Positions 63,013 through 64,000 of a stretch of DNA of 64,000 nt are shown here, piece by piece. The translations under genes were made by a program, and so were the position numbers. The stretch covers positions 1 through 64,000 of the forward strand of contig CAZQKR010000012.1 of the NCBI GenBank assembly GCA_964594045.1, given 5' to 3'. Position 1 is the stretch's first letter. The number at the start of each line of letters is the position of its first letter. The DNA is from UBA2365 sp964594045. Its GTDB lineage: Bacteria > Bacteroidota > Bacteroidia > Chitinophagales > Saprospiraceae. The notes beneath the pieces were generated by a model. That model made no database searches, was not told where the DNA came from, and worked only from the letters and a program-made list of their open reading frames with translations.

Positions 63013-64000
63013 TTATCTCAATGCTGTTTTGGAACTGTTTTGCTCCAGCAGTGCAGAGATCTGTGCCTGTTGTTGCTGAACGATCTTTTTCAGTTCGGCG
63101 ATCTCTGTTTGTTGAGAGGTGATCATGACCTGTTGTTCCTGAATTGCTTTAACAATCGGCATGATGAAATCGGTATACCTCAATGAATACACTTCACTGG
63201 AATTTTTTGGAATATCAATGCCTGGAAAGTCAAATCCAATTTCCATTGCCACCTGTTCAACTTCCTGAGCGATGAAACCGGTAAATTTTCTGTTTTTTAT
63301 TTCATCATGATTGATTTTCATAAAAAGTGTATCCGGTGTACCCCATATTTGATGCAGTACTTCAGGGTTTTGGTAATAGGTGACTGGTCTAAGTTTATTG
63401 ATGAAAGCTAATCCCTGAACATTTTCTCTGACATTGGATTTCATTCTATCATCAGAATAAGCAGATATGCCCGAAACCTGTGCCCTGATCTCACTGACAG
63501 CCGTATTTCCCAGCAATACCTGGTTATCACCCGTGCATTGCCCATCCTGTACATTGTAACCCAGGACACTGACATTATTTCGATCTGTACTGATATTTAT
63601 TGATGCCCCTAAAAAAGTACAGTTACTGTGGTTTCCATTAATGGCAGAATTGCTGCCTAAAGCTGTATTTGATAGGCCGCTTATATTGCCGAAAAGTGAT
63701 TGATCCCCAACTGCTGTATTATTATTTCCATTTGTATTATTATAAAGTGTGTTCATTCCAACAGCTGTATTACTGCTGCCGGCAGAATTTGAAAATAGGG
63801 CATCATGGCCAATAGCTGTATTGTCTAATCCGGTGTTATTTGCCGCGGTTGTTGATCCTCGCAGTGACTGGAATCCTACAGAAGTATTGGTATTTTCCCA
63901 TTCAGAGGCTAAATCGTTCGCATATCGCTGAGAATATGCACCGACAGCAACGCCATAATGTCCTGCTACACTGGAATATAATGCATCCTGTCCTGATGCA
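63013..64000 (-). CDS. Partial tail-fibre-like surface protein with S74 chaperone domain
   Basis: The frame runs off the right edge, so the N-terminus is missing; about 329 residues are present. The visible N-terminal part is built of short A-V/L/I-G repeats (NTAVGMNTLYNNTNG, NTALGSNSAINGN, TAIGHDALFSN) like YadA head or collagen-like fibre repeats. Then comes a peptidase S74/intramolecular-chaperone domain: SDDRMKSNVRENVQGLAFIN, KFTGFIAQEVEQVAMEIGFD and YTDFIMPIVKAIQEQQ. It ends in a coiled coil (ISALLEQNSSKTALR). Such domains trim themselves after trimer assembly. No T9SS tail is present. Confidence 0.85.
   Translation of the reverse strand, partial: ASGQDALYSSVAGHYGVAVGAYSQRYANDLASEWENTNTSVGFQSLRGSTTAANNTGLDNTAIGHDALFSNSAGSSNTAVGMNTLYNNTNGNNNTAVGDQSLFGNISGLSNTALGSNSAINGNHSNCTFLGASINISTDRNNVSVLGYNVQDGQCTGDNQVLLGNTAVSEIRAQVSGISAYSDDRMKSNVRENVQGLAFINKLRPVTYYQNPEVLHQIWGTPDTLFMKINHDEIKNRKFTGFIAQEVEQVAMEIGFDFPGIDIPKNSSEVYSLRYTDFIMPIVKAIQEQQVMITSQQTEIAELKKIVQQQQAQISALLEQNSSKTALR

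Noticed and set aside
1..64000. tRNA, rRNA, transposase or phage integrase genes
   Set aside because: I looked for cloverleaf-like segments and for transposase or recombinase motifs in the frames and recognised none.

Overview
The window looks like chromosomal DNA of a Bacteroidota member, probably in or near the Saprospiria. The evidence is many secreted proteins ending in type IX secretion system (T9SS) type A sorting domains, two T9SS components (a PorG-like barrel and the DUF5103 'plug' protein), SprB-type repeats, numerous short-lipobox lipoproteins, AT-rich intergenic DNA and a few TAnnTTTG-like -7 elements. The lineage is an inference; no rRNA or tRNA gene was recognised. One run of 100 N (49032-49131) marks an assembly gap.

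Left part (1-20 kb): a dispersed repeat, a lipoprotein overlapped by a class D beta-lactamase gene, another lipoprotein, and a T9SS cargo protein. Then comes the most striking region, about 4.9-20.0 kb on the minus strand. It holds four tandem units of about 3.4 kb. Each has a near-identical 600-bp leader, a ~370-residue lipoprotein whose first ~186 residues are the same in all copies, a conserved intercistronic hairpin, and a ~490-residue T9SS-secreted protein with a constant C-terminal sorting domain and a variable body. A fifth secreted paralogue without its own lipoprotein ends the array. Sequence patches are shared in different combinations between copies, which points to recombination or gene conversion. 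The function is unknown; this is the best candidate here for an undescribed system.

Middle part (20-48 kb): feoAB for ferrous iron uptake behind a possible metal-repressor operator; T9SS plug and PorG-like genes; a YjbQ-family protein; a vWA lipoprotein; a CapA-family protein; an nrfH-nrfA-porin cluster for nitrite reduction to ammonium, closed by a strong terminator; a SprB-repeat surface protein with an N-terminal CxxCH motif; a long charged helical protein; a lamin-tail-domain surface protein; and a + strand run of a GAF-SpoIIE phosphatase, a TM2-TPR-SHOCT protein, a CBS protein, an Omp85-like protein and a polytopic membrane protein.

Right part (48-64 kb): a frameshifted GxxExxY gene; a 91-bp tandem palindromic repeat containing the assembly gap; a YgeW-like carbamoyltransferase convergent with dihydropyrimidinase-like and SsnA-like amidohydrolase genes (a purine/hydantoin-type nitrogen catabolism set); a T9SS-secreted alpha/beta hydrolase; a class V aminotransferase; a K+-dependent-type membrane pyrophosphatase; an internally repeated lipoprotein next to an ECF sigma factor and a membrane-anchored, barrel-like protein; and a partial S74-type tail-fibre-like surface protein running off the right edge.
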